A DNA stretch of 64,000 nucleotides. It comes from Corynespora cassiicola. Lineage: Eukaryota > Ascomycota > Dothideomycetes > Pleosporales > Corynesporascaceae. This document shows, in pieces, positions 44,518 through 56,031 of this stretch (position 1 is the first letter of the stretch; the number at the start of each line of letters is the position of its first letter). The stretch lies in contig JAEUWY010000005.1 of the NCBI GenBank assembly GCA_022059125.1, forward strand, positions 2,914,001-2,978,000, written 5' to 3'. The notes beneath the pieces are model-generated. The model ran no database searches. It was given only the letters and a program-made list of their open reading frames with translations, and had not been told where the DNA came from. Position numbers and translations under genes: made by a program.

Positions 44518-47500
44518 CTACTGCAAAAGTTCTGCTGATGGAGTTGCCGTATCTTTTGCCCCGGCCCGCTTAAGGGCCTCCACCAGCAGCTCATTTCCTT
44601 TTTCGCGACACATCTCAAGGGGAGATAAGTGGCCGACTTCTTCTCCTCCACGCTGATTCGTGTCGATCTTAGCCTTGAGCAGTGCTGTGACGATGTCCAA
44701 GTCTGTGGGCTCGGTGCTAACGGCAAGCAAAAGGGGAGTGGTTCCACTGGAGCTAGCGAGGTTGACGTCCGCTCCTTCCTCAATCAGCATCTGCACAATT
44801 CTGAGATTTGAGCTCTTGACAGCCGCGCATAGCGGTGTCAGGCCGCCTATCCCTGGACAATCTTTGTTGGTACTGTCCTTGCGCATAAGTTGCCCGACAA
44901 TCTCATCGCATCCTTGAAGACATGCCAAAACTAGGGGCGACCCGAGCATGCCTCTAGATTCCGTAACCTTTGCCCCTTTTTTGATCAGCTCTTGGACGAT
45001 GATTGTGTCTCCTTTGGCGCAAGAAACGGCTAAAGCCGAACCCGATCTGCCAACGACGTTGAGATCTATCCGTGGCCCCTCTGCGAATAGCATGTCCAAT
45101 ATTCTCTTAGACCCTATGAAGCAAGCTATGATGATAGCATAACTCAATGTTCCATCGGTATGTATATTGAGGTTGCAGTCGTTCCTCTTCAGCAGAATCT
45201 CAACCACCTCGGCCTGATTTGATTGAATGGCTGTATGCAATGCAGTGCCAAATGTGTAATCTACTTTTCCACAAAAACACTCAATTGCTTCCGGAAACTG
45301 AGGGCTCGTCTCGGAGTAATGGAAATTATAATCATAGTCAGTCTCGGAATAGTCCTTGTTGATCTCCGAAGCAAGCCCAGCCTCTAACAATGTCTGCAGT
45401 AATACCGTATCTCCTTTCTTTGCAGTGATGTTGAGAAGCATCTGGTTCCTTAAAGACACGTGATGATCGATCAAGAATTTTACCGCCGTATGATTTCCTG
45501 CACTGCATGCCAGCTTCATCAACGTCTTTTCATGGAACTGGGCGTGTATATCGGCCCCAAGCTCTATCAGGAATGTCATGAGTTCCATCGTGTATTCAGA
45601 TGAGAGACATTCTCCGTTAGTATATTTAATACAGTTGAATATGAGGGGTTCATAATTCCGATGCGTAATGTTGATTGATGCGTCATGGTTGTAGAGAAGG
45701 CGAATGAGGTCCATTCTTCGCTCTTTAATAGCTGAGCAAAAGGCCCCCTCCATAGAGATATTCCTAACTTTGCCACCAGAATGGAATGCATCGGCATCTA
45801 GTATTGTTTCCATGACTTTAGTATCCACTTTGGGCTCGAGTGCTTCCTCCATAGCTGCATGAGTCATGCGATAATCATAAAATGTTGAATGCTCCATTAG
45901 GTCTTCCAAAAGCTCTATGAATGAGCTTTCAATGGACAAATATACGAGTCTTTCCAAACCACTCCTTTCCAGGTCGAACAAATCCATTCTTGTTGCCATC
46001 GATAAATATCTTGTCAGATTTTCCCAGCTTGAGTCTTTTGTAAGATTTTCTTGACTCGAGTTCACCCATGTTTCCAAGTGATTGATCAACTCACTTATTG
46101 TTGATTCGCAGTTATGTAGCCGTAAACATTCGACCAAGTCGGCGTATCTCTGGAAGATCATCATTTCTTTTTTTGATGGACGGTAAGGCTTCGGCCAGTC
46201 GTTCAGTATTGCCGGCATTGCTTTCTCTTTAACGAAGATTTTTTCTTGATCAATAACCTTCATAAAGAGTGTCATCTTTTCAAGTCCGTCAAGTGCCCAT
46301 TGCCTGTTCTGTGTTCGGTATGCCTTACGATATACTTCCCCAATCTCGCGAAGAGCTATTTCCCGAGTTTTTGGATGTGGGTTCTCAAGCATGACCTTGA
46401 GTATCATCTCAGCTTGCCGAAAGTGATTATTCCTCCGAAGATTGCGCGCCGATTGAACAAGCTTATTCATAAAGGTCTCCCCTTGAGGCAGGATGCCAGC
46501 TTGTATAAACACGGGTATGACGCACATGAGGGCCTCCTCCTCAGTCCCAAGTCCTGACTGAACGAAAAGCTTGGTAATGATATTAACGTGACTGTTGGAA
46601 AGACCATACAATCTTTCCGACGAGTTGATTTTCTGCGGTCCGGCCTGCGATAGCTCCAACGTGGAGAATAAGTCTTTGTCCGGGATATGAATCACCTGCA
46701 TGATTTTAGCCAGCCGTGAGATGAAAACCATAAAGATGTTCTGCGCTAGAAGTCTTATTTTCGAACTCTTAGCTCTCATAGAGATGACATGGTTGTCAGC
46801 AGAATTCCCTTCCCGCGTTATTTGTTCCTTCAGCACAAGTTTTTGCGCTTGGACTAGCCACGCTTCAGTCCAGTCAACCGATTCATCATGTAAAAGTAGT
46901 TTTAAGTTTGCTGTCGGTATCCAGAGTTTCAGAATCGAGTATGTGCTTCCCTCTGTACCTCTGAGAAGCAGGACTTTATCGTTCAAATCGTTTGATCCCT
47001 CAACCCTCTCGAGAGACGATGCCCAAAGACCGATGACAGCTTCTAGTCTGTGTTTGCTAATCTTCCACTCCCTTCCGTATCGGAACATCGGAAACGATAT
47101 ACAAAAAGGTCCAGGGGGACTCTCGTCTTCTCGATCTTTCGAGTCCGTAAAATTGTACTCGATTATTGCTGTCGTATGCCACGCCATGGCAAGAATGTCT
47201 TGCCAGTTTTCTTTGACGAGCATGTTTCCAGAGAAAATGTAATTTGTGACCCCTTGGATCGCTAACTGTAGCTCCTCGGCCGTTTTCCTGAGAGGTCCGT
47301 CCCACTTCGGTTGCACGCCAAGGATGCCATCGCCGGTGAGATAAGCAAGCCGAGATCGAAAAAGAGCAGTCATCGCCACTGGATTAGGCCCAACATATCT
47401 CACTGGCTCCTCTGAGAAAACTCCCTCATAGAGACTCGCAACATGTATCGCTTCATTTGCACAAACTAGGCTCTCTGACCAAGTTTCCTCTCTTGTCGAA

Positions 47501-49229
47501 TACGTAGAAATTTCCTTGTGGCGAAAACCAAATAGGCACAAGTCAGAATCGGATGTCCCAGCTCTTATTTGTTCGACATTGTTGTGATCCACGCATGGTG
47601 ACTTATCCCGAAATTGACCTCCATAATCGCATAGCCGCCAGCTCTTCACATTTTTAATTTGGGGCGAGATGTAATAGCCAGACAAACACCCTGTCGGAGT
47701 TTCTAATCTTTCATCTCTAGCCAATGAAATCTCTTGCCCCGCATGGTTAACGAATAGATTCATAGCTTGCCAGTCGAGTTCATGCCCTTCAAGCTTTGCC
47801 CCGAGAGTCCGTAAGTTGTTGTCACTTGGATCAAGTCGCCGGAGTCTTAGCACTGCACGAATTATGGACATGACCAGTGTGGCAGCGATTTGGTACAGAG
47901 CGACTGATCCATGTAGACCTCGGAGTCCAGTAAATTGAAGAATGAAGCCTACCATGGAGGAGAAAAGAGCAACTACAAGAATCGCATTTATATAATTCGA
48001 ATCTAGTTGATCCCTGCCTTGGTCTGTTTTCCAGGATGTCATGTATGTATGCTTCGCTTGGTTGTGAGAAAAAGCATTGAACTGTTGATCTCCGACGCGC
48101 TGGTCGCCTGGTTGTAGCCAGTACATAGTAGTTTCGACCTGTAGTTATAAGTCAGCCGCTGTATATGCTGGTGGCCCATTTTTTTCTAATATTTTCATCT
48201 GATAGTCCAAGATAGATGCAGTCTAATCTTTGCGAAGCTCACCTTCTTGTGTTTGGCGCCGTCATGACCGACATCAGTGAATCGTCTCTCGTATGATTTC
48301 CGCTCAATTAAAAAGGCGCATAGAATCATGCCGAGGACTACCATAGTAGTTCCGAGTACCGTTAAAACAAAGGACCACATTTCTGGGGCTTTCCCTTCGC
48401 TGTAAAAGTCCGGTCTGTAGAAGGTGACATATGTCGCATACCCGAAGAAGCTGAGCTGTAAAAGAGACCCAAATGCAGCGACGAGGATTAGAACCCATTG
48501 GGGAGTTGCACGGATGCCAATGTTGAGGGATAAATTTGGGTATGGGGCAAACTTTGTCTCCTCCTCTCCGTTCTCGGCTCCAGAGCTGGGGTCTCCTTTT
48601 TTTGTCGAGTCGGCCGCCGACTCCTCACGCCATCCAGAATCTTTCTCTTCACAGCCAGCCTGTTCATCTGTGCTTTTTTGTAGCTTTGCCCCTCGGCAAC
48701 ACTTCTTACCGTCGAGAAAACAGACGGGTCGGTATAGATTGCAGGCACCAGGATGCTCAACCTCCTTCTCTTTGGTGAATTCTGTGAATTTTGGGTAGAA
48801 ATCATCCTTCCCTGCTCTGTGGAAGAACTCGAGGACCTTGGGCCGGCCAAACACGCGACAGATCCCTCCTTCCGACCAAAGCTCGCAGACATCGCGGCTT
48901 GTCGAGGAGCAAAGTTCGGCTTCAGCCACACCATGAGGTTCCTGAGCTCTTCCGATAAAGGCTTTTAGTCCTGGCCAACCATAGACGCGGATCGCCGAGA
49001 CTACTGCCGTCAGAATACCGAGCGGAGCCATGCCAAATATGATATTGTCAAGTAGCCCCGTGGACTCGCTGAGGAACTGTTTTGTGACTTGTTCTCCAAA
49101 GAGAGTCACCAGTGGCGCAATGTCGGTCGCGAAGTTATTGGTGAACTCGTTCCAAGTTTCATCGGGGGAGTTGGGGGCGGCGAGGGCTTGGCCGAAGAAG
49201 CAAAAAGTAGCGATGAACATGGCAAACAT
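44518..49229 (-). CDS. Secreted/membrane multi-pass protein with C-terminal ankyrin repeats
   Basis: Two long frames (48243-49229 and 44518-48138) join through a GTGAGC donor and ACTACAG acceptor in frame, giving 1535 residues. Residues 1-18 are a signal peptide ending QALAAP. Then LFGEQVTKQFLSESTGLLDN leads to a hydrophobic helix (about 62-82, FGMAPLGILTAVVSAIRV). A conserved-looking cysteine block follows, AELCSSTSRDVCELWS (104-119) and GGICRVFGRPKVLEF. Two more membrane helices lie near 243-268 and 284-309 and another pair near 378-398 and 408-429. The middle 600 residues are globular without a domain I can name; the last 400 are about ten ankyrin repeats (ending TALLKAKIDTNQRGGEEVGH). I recall this N-terminal module in many filamentous-fungal proteins but know no function. 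Tethering of a large ankyrin sensor to a membrane is inference. It may belong to fungal self/non-self or stress sensing; unproven. Confidence 0.8.
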
Positions 49230-50433
49230 AAATTTTATACCTTGATTTCAGTCTTATTATCGTTAGTTTGTATCAAAAGCAATAGGTTTACTATATCTTA
49301 CCAACTGTATTGGAAATTGGGCATTAGGCTGTTGATGTCAAAGACTGAGAGTGGAGCAGAGGATGACGGAGATATCTGAAGCAAACGAGAGGCTGCGGGA
49401 CTGGGATTATTTGGCGTTTTCTCATTTCTTGTTTTCGTATCGGTTGTGGGATCATTCATCCCGGCACTCAGCCTGCAGATATATGCCCACCTGTACCCAC
49501 GCGGCTTACGTAGGGTGAGCCGGGATTCGCTTTTGCGAGACGCTAACCTAAACTACAATACGAATTTATTCGCTGGCTAATTTTATACATCTAAGTCGGG
49601 ATGGAAAGGCCGCATCTGACGAAAAATGAGTGTTGCCCATTCCTGTTGTCGGAAATGTGAATGAGACACGCGAAGATGTAGTGATATTGGGGTCGTGATT
49701 ATAGAGCGACTTCTGGTTAAACGTGCTTGACTACATTGGGATAGTCCTCAGTAACTTTAGGGCTATTTCATATGCATATGCATATATTGGTATGATTATC
49801 GTGTTACCCGCAATTCTCTTGTGAATGCTGGCGGTCTGAAATGTCAATTGGGAAATCCAATGTATATTTGAAGGTTCAAATCACAGCCCCTAACATCTCA
49901 AGAAAACATAAGTACGGCAACACGCAGCAATATCTTACTGAGAGAAGAGATTGCAAAGCATCATGGATTCAAATTGAATATGCAAAAATCACACGCGGAC
50001 TAGGGAGTCCAAAATCGCAGACATACACACAAGGGCTACCCCTAAATAATGCCCGGAGACACAAAAGCGCGGGGACTCTCACACAAAACGCAAAATGCTG
50101 TAGGGAGGGCCTCGGCAGATCCAAGCATCATGGATAATCGGGCTGGACTGGTAGGTGACCAGGCTGAAACGGTGGCTGACTAAGCCGAAGCCGTACGCGC
50201 CAAGCTGGACCAGCATGGAAATCAAAGGCACTCCATTTGCTGCGCATTTAAGGTAGTGTCAGCATGCAGAAATAATATAGCAGATCTAAGCCGTGCCTCA
50301 AAAGTAGCACTCCACGAGACCGAAGGTACTAACGACTACTCCAAATTGAAACACCTCGTTACCAGAATAAGTGCGCCCAAGATTGTTCTCCTCTCCATGC
50401 AAGGCTGATGCCAAGAATAAGCTGCTTGCTGAC

Positions 50434-50450
50434 GCTAAGAATTGCGGTGG
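50434..50450 (+). repeat. Diverged copy of the dispersed 17-bp core
   Basis: GCTAAGAATTGCGGTGG, preceded by AGCTGCTTGCTGAC, which resembles the upstream half-site of the 60-kb array. Same orientation as all other copies. Confidence 0.55.
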
Positions 50451-50822
50451 TATGATGTCGTATTCCTCCTTGATTGTATGAAGCCACATGCAGCTAACCT
50501 AGATCGACTTTGCCCTCCTTTCCCACCATGTCTTACACCTCAACATATCCTTCAAGTTCAGACCATTTCTTCTACCCGGCTATTTCTATATATTGCTTTG
50601 TTATTACTCTTACAAAGGCACATGAATCCTTGATCTTCCTGCGTCTGTTTATTTTGACTAGATTCTCTTAAGCAAGCAATTCTCAGTCAATAAAAGCCTA
50701 CAGTACCTAAGCTAGGTAACGATAATGTAAGCATTTGTTTCATTGGATATTTCATAGATAGACAAGACTCGAATACACCTGTCAGTGCAAGGCTAACGAC
50801 CCCTCCCGAACTGCTTGCGGAG

Positions 50823-50839
50823 GCTAGAGATTGCAGTGA
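50823..50839 (+). repeat. Exact outlying copy of the dispersed 17-bp core
   Basis: GCTAGAGATTGCAGTGA, identical to five copies in the 60-kb array, preceded by GAACTGCTTGCGGAG and followed by an A-run and (CCTCA)4. It lies about 9 kb from the main cluster. Confidence 0.85.
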
Positions 50840-51936
50840 AAAAAACCTCACCTCACCTCACCTCACCCTGACAAAGCAAAAACCAGAGTTTTTAGCTGGC
50901 ACAGCCATGAAATATTTTCTTAATAGCAATAGATGTGGAATCTACAAGAAAATATCCATGCGAAATTTAGAAATCATCTAATGGTTGGTTCGTTCACAAT
51001 TCACGATCAAAACAAACTAGTGTTGCCGCATCATTTCAACAGGACAAAGTTGAACGCTACAACACAGGAAACACAGGACATACTTCAGTAACTTGACCTT
51101 CAGAATTTTAAAAACGCTCGAATGGTTCTCCAACTTCACATGCCACTGCTACATATTGGCATGATTAGAAAACGTTCTAGCTTCCTTTCATGGTGTTCGT
51201 ACTTTCCATGTCAAAGGCATACACCCATATCCATATTATACGACTCTGCACTACAAAAGCAGCCTATACCAAACAGTATTTCATCACTATATACGTACAA
51301 CACAATCTCCCTATAAAACCAAAAAAAACTTTTATATCGTTTGCACAAGAACCTCCCAACTTTTCTACCCATCAACCATCCTTCCGCACCACCCCAGCTA
51401 CCCCCCTCAATACCCCAGGCCTCACATCACACTCCCGGTATACATCACACCCCACCTCCAAAGCCATAAACAGGGTATCAAATCATTAAATAGCCCCCCT
51501 CTATTCTACACAGCCCCAATCCATTCCGTCCAACCTCAAAGACCCGAAGACCCGACCAGCAGACCTCCGGACCAACACCCCCTCCTATCCCTCAATCTTC
51601 CCCTATATTCTCCCCATCTCCCCACCCACCAAAACCACCAAATCAAAGCAAATACTCCACCCCAACCCATTCATAACCTCATTACATTCTTAAACATCAA
51701 ACCAAAAAAAATGATGCCAGCAATCCATTCAGACTCTGCAACGACAGACAGACAGAAAGACAGACAGACAGCGCAACGTCCAAGGGTATCAGGCGCCTTT
51801 CCAAACTCGTTTAAAGAAAAAAAAAATCCGCGGGGTAAAAAAAATAACGATCCGGGAATTCGAGTGCAGATTCCAAATCCTTGGATATCCTCACCACAAA
51901 GTTCCCCATCCTCCTCTTCCTCTCATCTCCCCTCCC

Positions 51937-53508
51937 CTACCCCTCCCAAGGAAAATCCTGCGGATCCACCCTCGTACACGTCAAATACGGCAACCCCCCT
52001 TCCCTCAAATCCAGCTCTAGGAAATTCCTCATGAGCGGCTTGACCGCATCCTTTGCTTTATTCTTAATCTCTTCGATGCGGCGCTCGAACCTCTTCAGGT
52101 TCTCGCGGGTATAGTGCTCGGGGCTGAGCTTGAGGAAGCGCTTGCACTCGTCGTGGCCTAGGTAGCTGCTCCCGCCCGTGCCCAGGAACCTGAAGATGCG
52201 GCCCGTGTTGAAGGGCGGGGGTGGGGGTGCGGGTTGCTGGCCTATGGTCGTTGAAGCGTCGCCGTGGCCGTAGCCGGAGCGCGAGTTCGAGGGTCGAGGG
52301 GACTTGAGGATCGGGGCGGGGGGCGGGGTTGTGTTTTCGGCGAGCCACTGGCGGAAGAGAGATATTGCGAGCCACTCGAGCCAATTATTCGAGGGGGTGA
52401 CGCGCTCGCCGCGGGGCGTCGTGAGCGTGAGACGGAAGAGCTTGACCTCCGTCTTTGCCTTGAGCTCGTCGAGTTCGTCGACCTTGTCTTCGATGAGCTC
52501 GAGGACGGGGTCTGCGATTTGGCCGCGCAGCTGGTGGAGGCCCTGCGGCCATTGGCCCACGACGTGCACCATGGCTTCGGCGAAGATGGCCTTGCTGCGC
52601 GCCAGGTAGCCCAGCTTCAGGTAGCTGGGCGGGTATTTGGCGATCTGCTTCCAGAGGCGGCCTTGGAAGCGGAGCAGGTGGTGGTCCACGCGCGGGCCAA
52701 TCACCTCGAGCGCGTCGTACATGTCTGCGACTTGGAGCAGCGACTTGCACTCGACGTACGCATTGGCAATGTTGATGGGGTCCAAGGTGGGCGGATAGTT
52801 GTAAAACACGCGGAATAGGTTGTCGTAGTCGCGGAAGGTGTCGTCGTCGGGATCTGACTCAGCTGCAGGCACATGCAGGGACGAGAAGTTGGCCATGCTC
52901 CGGAAAAAGCCTGCCTGGGGCGTCTGGGGCTTGTTACGCGGAGCGGGCGGCTGCGCCGAAGGCGAAGCATCGCCTCCGCCGCCGAATATCGTGGGCGGCG
53001 TCCTCTGTGCGCACAAAATGTCAGCTTGTGATTTGGGTATTTGGGGTGGAGCATCTGTCCTGACCTTTTGCACCAACATGGGTATATCGTCGTCGTTCTT
53101 CCCCCAGTCCAGCTCATATCTCCACACCTTCTTGTCCGTGGGCGCGGCGCCCTGCGGTATCCTCGCCAGCGCGGCGGGATTCTGGTTCTGTGCGCTGCCC
53201 CCTTCCCCTGCACTGGCCCACTCGTCGCTCAGTCCTGCCTCGAAGAAGCCTGAGCATTGTGTCAGAATCAGCTTGTGCAGTAGATAGCGCTGCTCTTTCC
53301 TCCCGTTGGAGATGATGATTTCGACGTCGCCCGTGTGGGTGAAGACGGGAAACTCGTTCTGCGGCTGGTGCGAGGTCCCCCCAAAGTGCGAACGGTGCGG
53401 GCGGTGCCTGCGGACGGTCGAGGCGCGCGACGAGTGCGATGTGACCGAGGGCGGGCGGCGGATGGCGAGCGAGCGCTCGGCGCCCTGCGAGTCCGGGTAG
53501 GAAACCAT
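51937..53508 (-). CDS. BTB/POZ-domain protein
   Basis: An uninterrupted frame of 523 residues, but 53005-53064 reads as a 60-nt stop-free intron (GTCAGG donor, GCTGAC branch, GCACAG acceptor); splicing gives 503 residues. The N-terminus is basic and Ser/His-rich. A BTB-like fold begins near residue 58 (FTHTGDVEIIISNGRKEQRY, LLHKLILTQCSGFFEAGLSD), is interrupted by a Gly/Ala/Pro-rich insertion, and resumes with YDNLFRVFYNYPPTLDPINI and ANAYVECKSLLQVADMYDAL. The rest is a fungal-specific helical region ending in DPQDFPWEG. BTB proteins of this fungal group mediate dimerisation or serve as CUL3 adaptors; no DNA-binding domain is visible. A GC-rich leader of nearly 1 kb with hexanucleotide repeats lies upstream. 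Confidence 0.82.
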   Translation of the reverse strand: MVSYPDSQGAERSLAIRRPPSVTSHSSRASTVRRHRPHRSHFGGTSHQPQNEFPVFTHTGDVEIIISNGRKEQRYLLHKLILTQCSGFFEAGLSDEWASAGEGGSAQNQNPAALARIPQGAAPTDKKVWRYELDWGKNDDDIPMLVQKVRTDAPPQIPKSQADILCAQRTPPTIFGGGGDASPSAQPPAPRNKPQTPQAGFFRSMANFSSLHVPAAESDPDDDTFRDYDNLFRVFYNYPPTLDPINIANAYVECKSLLQVADMYDALEVIGPRVDHHLLRFQGRLWKQIAKYPPSYLKLGYLARSKAIFAEAMVHVVGQWPQGLHQLRGQIADPVLELIEDKVDELDELKAKTEVKLFRLTLTTPRGERVTPSNNWLEWLAISLFRQWLAENTTPPPAPILKSPRPSNSRSGYGHGDASTTIGQQPAPPPPPFNTGRIFRFLGTGGSSYLGHDECKRFLKLSPEHYTRENLKRFERRIEEIKNKAKDAVKPLMRNFLELDLREGGLPYLTCTRVDPQDFPWEG

Positions 53509-53757
53509 GCGCGGCGGCGGTGACGGCGGCGGGAGGGCCGTGTCTGGTGTTGTGGTTGTGGTTGCGGTTGCGGTTGTTGTTGTTATGGTGGGTCGTCCGA
53601 GGGAGGGTGCAAAGGGCGGCTGGGCGGGCCCGCTGGGGGGTTGCGAGGCGGCTCTGGATGGCTGGCACGCGGTTGCACGTCGAGAATGGGCGGGGCGCGT
53701 CGAAAAGAGCGTGGCTGCGCTGCGGGCTGGGTTGCTGTCACGGCGGCGAGGTGCAGC

Positions 53758-53793
<36 letters not shown>

Positions 53794-54471
53794 GAAACGG
53801 GGACGGCAGCGGAGCAGAGGCGAGCAGGCGAGGAGCAGCAGGCGTGCAGGCGCAGACGTGCAGCCGTCGGGATCTTCGTCGCTTCGTTGCCTCGTCGGAG
53901 GCTGGCGTCGAGGGCAGGGCAGGTTGGTGCGGGTGCGGATGCCTCACCCCGCCTCTGTCGCTGTCGGCGGCTCACCAACAAAGACTAAAAACGCGGGACA
54001 AAGGGCGAGCGAGCTGCGACGGAGGCTGGAGGTTGCAAGTCTCTCGCACCGCCGTGGGCGTTTCAAGACCTTTACGGCGCCCGCGACGCAGTGGTTGTGG
54101 CGAGTGGCCCGCGGCCGTCTCTGGCCTGGCGCTCGCGGCCCTGGCCACATGCAGCTGGGGGCGACTGGGATGCTCTGCCATGGCGCCCGTGTGAGGGCCG
54201 CCGCCGGCTGCTGGGGGACGGCCGCAGCTCGTGCTGGTCCAATCGTCGCCGCTGGGCCGGCCAAGCTCAAAATCAGCCTCGACCCATGCGCCTCGGGATT
54301 GGAAGACCTGGTGCCCACCTGCATCACGTACATGACCATGGGAGCTGGAGAGGGGCGACGTCCTGTCAACGTCCCGGAACGCGGCCGTGCCATCCAATAA
54401 ACTACAGCGACATGCGGAAATGCCAGATATCGTACATGAACTTTTTTTTCTCTCCTCCTGCTCCAGGGCCA
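53509..54471. promoter_or_regulatory. GC-rich leader/promoter of the BTB gene
   Basis: Extremely GC-rich region with long overlapping frames on both strands (artefacts of GC richness) and a (GAGGAC) hexanucleotide run at about 53757-53793. It separates the BTB start from the 3' end of the seryl-tRNA synthetase gene. Confidence 0.45.
53757..53793 (+). repeat. (GAGGAC)n microsatellite, about six units
   Basis: Perfect hexanucleotide tandem in the leader of the BTB gene. Confidence 0.85.
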
Positions 54472-56031
54472 TTAGTAGCTGCCGGTGCCGTGCTTGTGTC
54501 CCTGGATCTTGTCCACCCCGCCCATAAACGGCCGCAGCACCTCCGGTATCGTGACGCTGTAGTCCCGCTCGTCCCAGTGGTTCTCCAGGATGGCAGCAAT
54601 CACCCTGGGGACCGCCAGTGCCGTGCCGTTCAGCGTGTAGGGAAAGTCGAGCTTGCGGCCGGCCTTTTCTATGCGCACCTTGGTGTTGAGGCGGCGCGTC
54701 TGGTAGTCGGTGCACTGCGAAGTCGACGTAACCTCTCCCCACCCTTCGTCCTTTTCTCTCCGCGACGGGAAGAAGGCCTCGATGTCCCGCTTCCTTGTGG
54801 CACTGGCTCCCAGGTCCTGGGTCGGCATCTCCAGAACGCGGCAGTGGAGGCCGAGAGACTGCAGAATCTCCTTTTGCATCGACAGCATTTCCTCGAAAAT
54901 GGCCTCTGAGCTCGATGGCGCCGCCGTGCTAAAGTGATCGGCATCGTTGGAGTCAGGGATGGTCCACGCAAACATCTCGACCTTGGTAAACTCGTGGACC
55001 CGGTAGAGACCCTTGGTGTCCACGCCTCTGGCGCCAGCCTCTGCTCGGTAGCACCTGCTCACCCCGACCGTCTTGAGGGGCAGTTCGGCATCTTCAAAGG
55101 TGTGGTTCGCCTTCATGCCTGCAAGTGGGATCTCCGCAGTGCCCGCAAGGGCCATTGTCGGCTTCGCCTTGTCCTTTTCGGCCTGCTCGATGGTATATAT
55201 CTGCTGCTCGCCGCTCTGGTCCCTTGGCTGGAAACCGCACGACGCGGCAATGTGAGAGTAGACCATGGATGGCGGTGAAACGGCCTTCCAGCCCCTCTTC
55301 CTGGCGACGCTGAGCGCATACTGAACAAGAGCCTGCTCCAACATGGCTCCTTCGCCCACCAGATAGTACCATCCCCATCCCGATGTCTGTGCCGCTCCTG
55401 CAAAGTCCAGGATCCCAAGTTCGGCCCCAATGTGTACGTGTGACCGCCAAACTCGATCAGAGCTCGAAGGCTCGGGTTCGGGATGGTGGTTGATGTATTC
55501 GACCAATTCAGGCTCGCTGCCAACGGGCGTGTGTGTGCTGCTAAGGTTGGGCAAGTCCTGGGCGAGCCCATCTATCTGTTCCAGGAGCGACGTCTCTTTG
55601 TGCTCGACCTTGGTCAATTGTATCTTGAGATCCTTGGATTTTGCAATGATTACGTCTCTCCCTTCGGTCAACCGTATGTTCCCCTCTGCATCGCCGCTGC
55701 GGGAAGCTGCCTTGGCCAGCATCCCCCGGAGCTTGTTGTTTTGTTCTCGCAGGCTGCGCGCGCTCTTCTGGAGCTCAAGCCACTCCTCGTGGAGTTCTAT
55801 TATCTTCCATGACGACTTGCTATGCGCGGCATAGTTGCGGTCTATGCAGTTTTGCTCGTAGAGGCCGGGGTTTTGTCGAATGTGCTTCAGGTCGATGGCG
55901 GGCTTGGGCGCAAAGGTGGGCCTACTATACGCGCGGCGGGCGGCGCATCGTACTCGGGCTTGCTGCTCTCCTCGCAGCAGCTGGGTCCTGGGAAAGGAGC
56001 GCCCAAAGACGGGCCTGTTCAGCAACCTCAT
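54472..56031 (-). CDS. Seryl-tRNA synthetase, mitochondrial
   Basis: One uninterrupted frame; start chosen at 56031 (MRLLNRPVFGRSFPRTQLLR), giving 519 residues and a strong Arg-rich mitochondrial presequence (the frame stays open to 56082). The N-terminal coiled-coil tRNA-binding arm (about 70-150) follows AIDLKHIRQNPGLYEQNCID. Class II synthetase motifs are present: motif 1 region GWGWYYLVGEGAMLEQALVQ, motif 2 VSRCYRAEAGARGVDTKGLY to HEFTKVEMF, and motif 3 TLNGTALAVPRVIAAILENH with its Arg. The serine-recognition segment LAGTAEIPL (TAE motif) is intact. It charges mitochondrial tRNA-Ser; the yeast counterpart is DIA4. The C-terminus ends GHKHGTGSY, close to the family end. Confidence 0.93.
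   Translation of the reverse strand: MRLLNRPVFGRSFPRTQLLRGEQQARVRCAARRAYSRPTFAPKPAIDLKHIRQNPGLYEQNCIDRNYAAHSKSSWKIIELHEEWLELQKSARSLREQNNKLRGMLAKAASRSGDAEGNIRLTEGRDVIIAKSKDLKIQLTKVEHKETSLLEQIDGLAQDLPNLSSTHTPVGSEPELVEYINHHPEPEPSSSDRVWRSHVHIGAELGILDFAGAAQTSGWGWYYLVGEGAMLEQALVQYALSVARKRGWKAVSPPSMVYSHIAASCGFQPRDQSGEQQIYTIEQAEKDKAKPTMALAGTAEIPLAGMKANHTFEDAELPLKTVGVSRCYRAEAGARGVDTKGLYRVHEFTKVEMFAWTIPDSNDADHFSTAAPSSSEAIFEEMLSMQKEILQSLGLHCRVLEMPTQDLGASATRKRDIEAFFPSRREKDEGWGEVTSTSQCTDYQTRRLNTKVRIEKAGRKLDFPYTLNGTALAVPRVIAAILENHWDERDYSVTIPEVLRPFMGGVDKIQGHKHGTGSY

Larger units (their letters stand above)
49230..51936. other. Gene-poor stretch holding outlying copies of the 17-bp repeat core
   Basis: About 2.7 kb. 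It contains the ankyrin gene promoter, two copies of the dispersed core (50434 and 50823), a (CCTCA)4 run at about 50847-50866 and a (GACA)n-like tract at 51742-51772. The right end (51350-51700) is very C- and A-rich without G, a strand asymmetry also seen in the BTB 3' region. No gene recognised; frames of up to 107 codons lack domains. Confidence 0.45.

Noticed and set aside
42215..49229. Secondary-metabolite gene cluster around the P450
   Set aside because: No backbone synthase, transporter or pathway regulator is present; the neighbours are INCENP and an ankyrin protein.
49865..49890. tRNA B-box-like GGTTCAAATCA
   Set aside because: No matching A box, acceptor stem or anticodon arm upstream.
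53507..54400. 297-codon plus-strand frame
   Set aside because: Arises from stop-poor GC-rich leader DNA with hexanucleotide repeats; overlapping frames on both strands are equally open and featureless.
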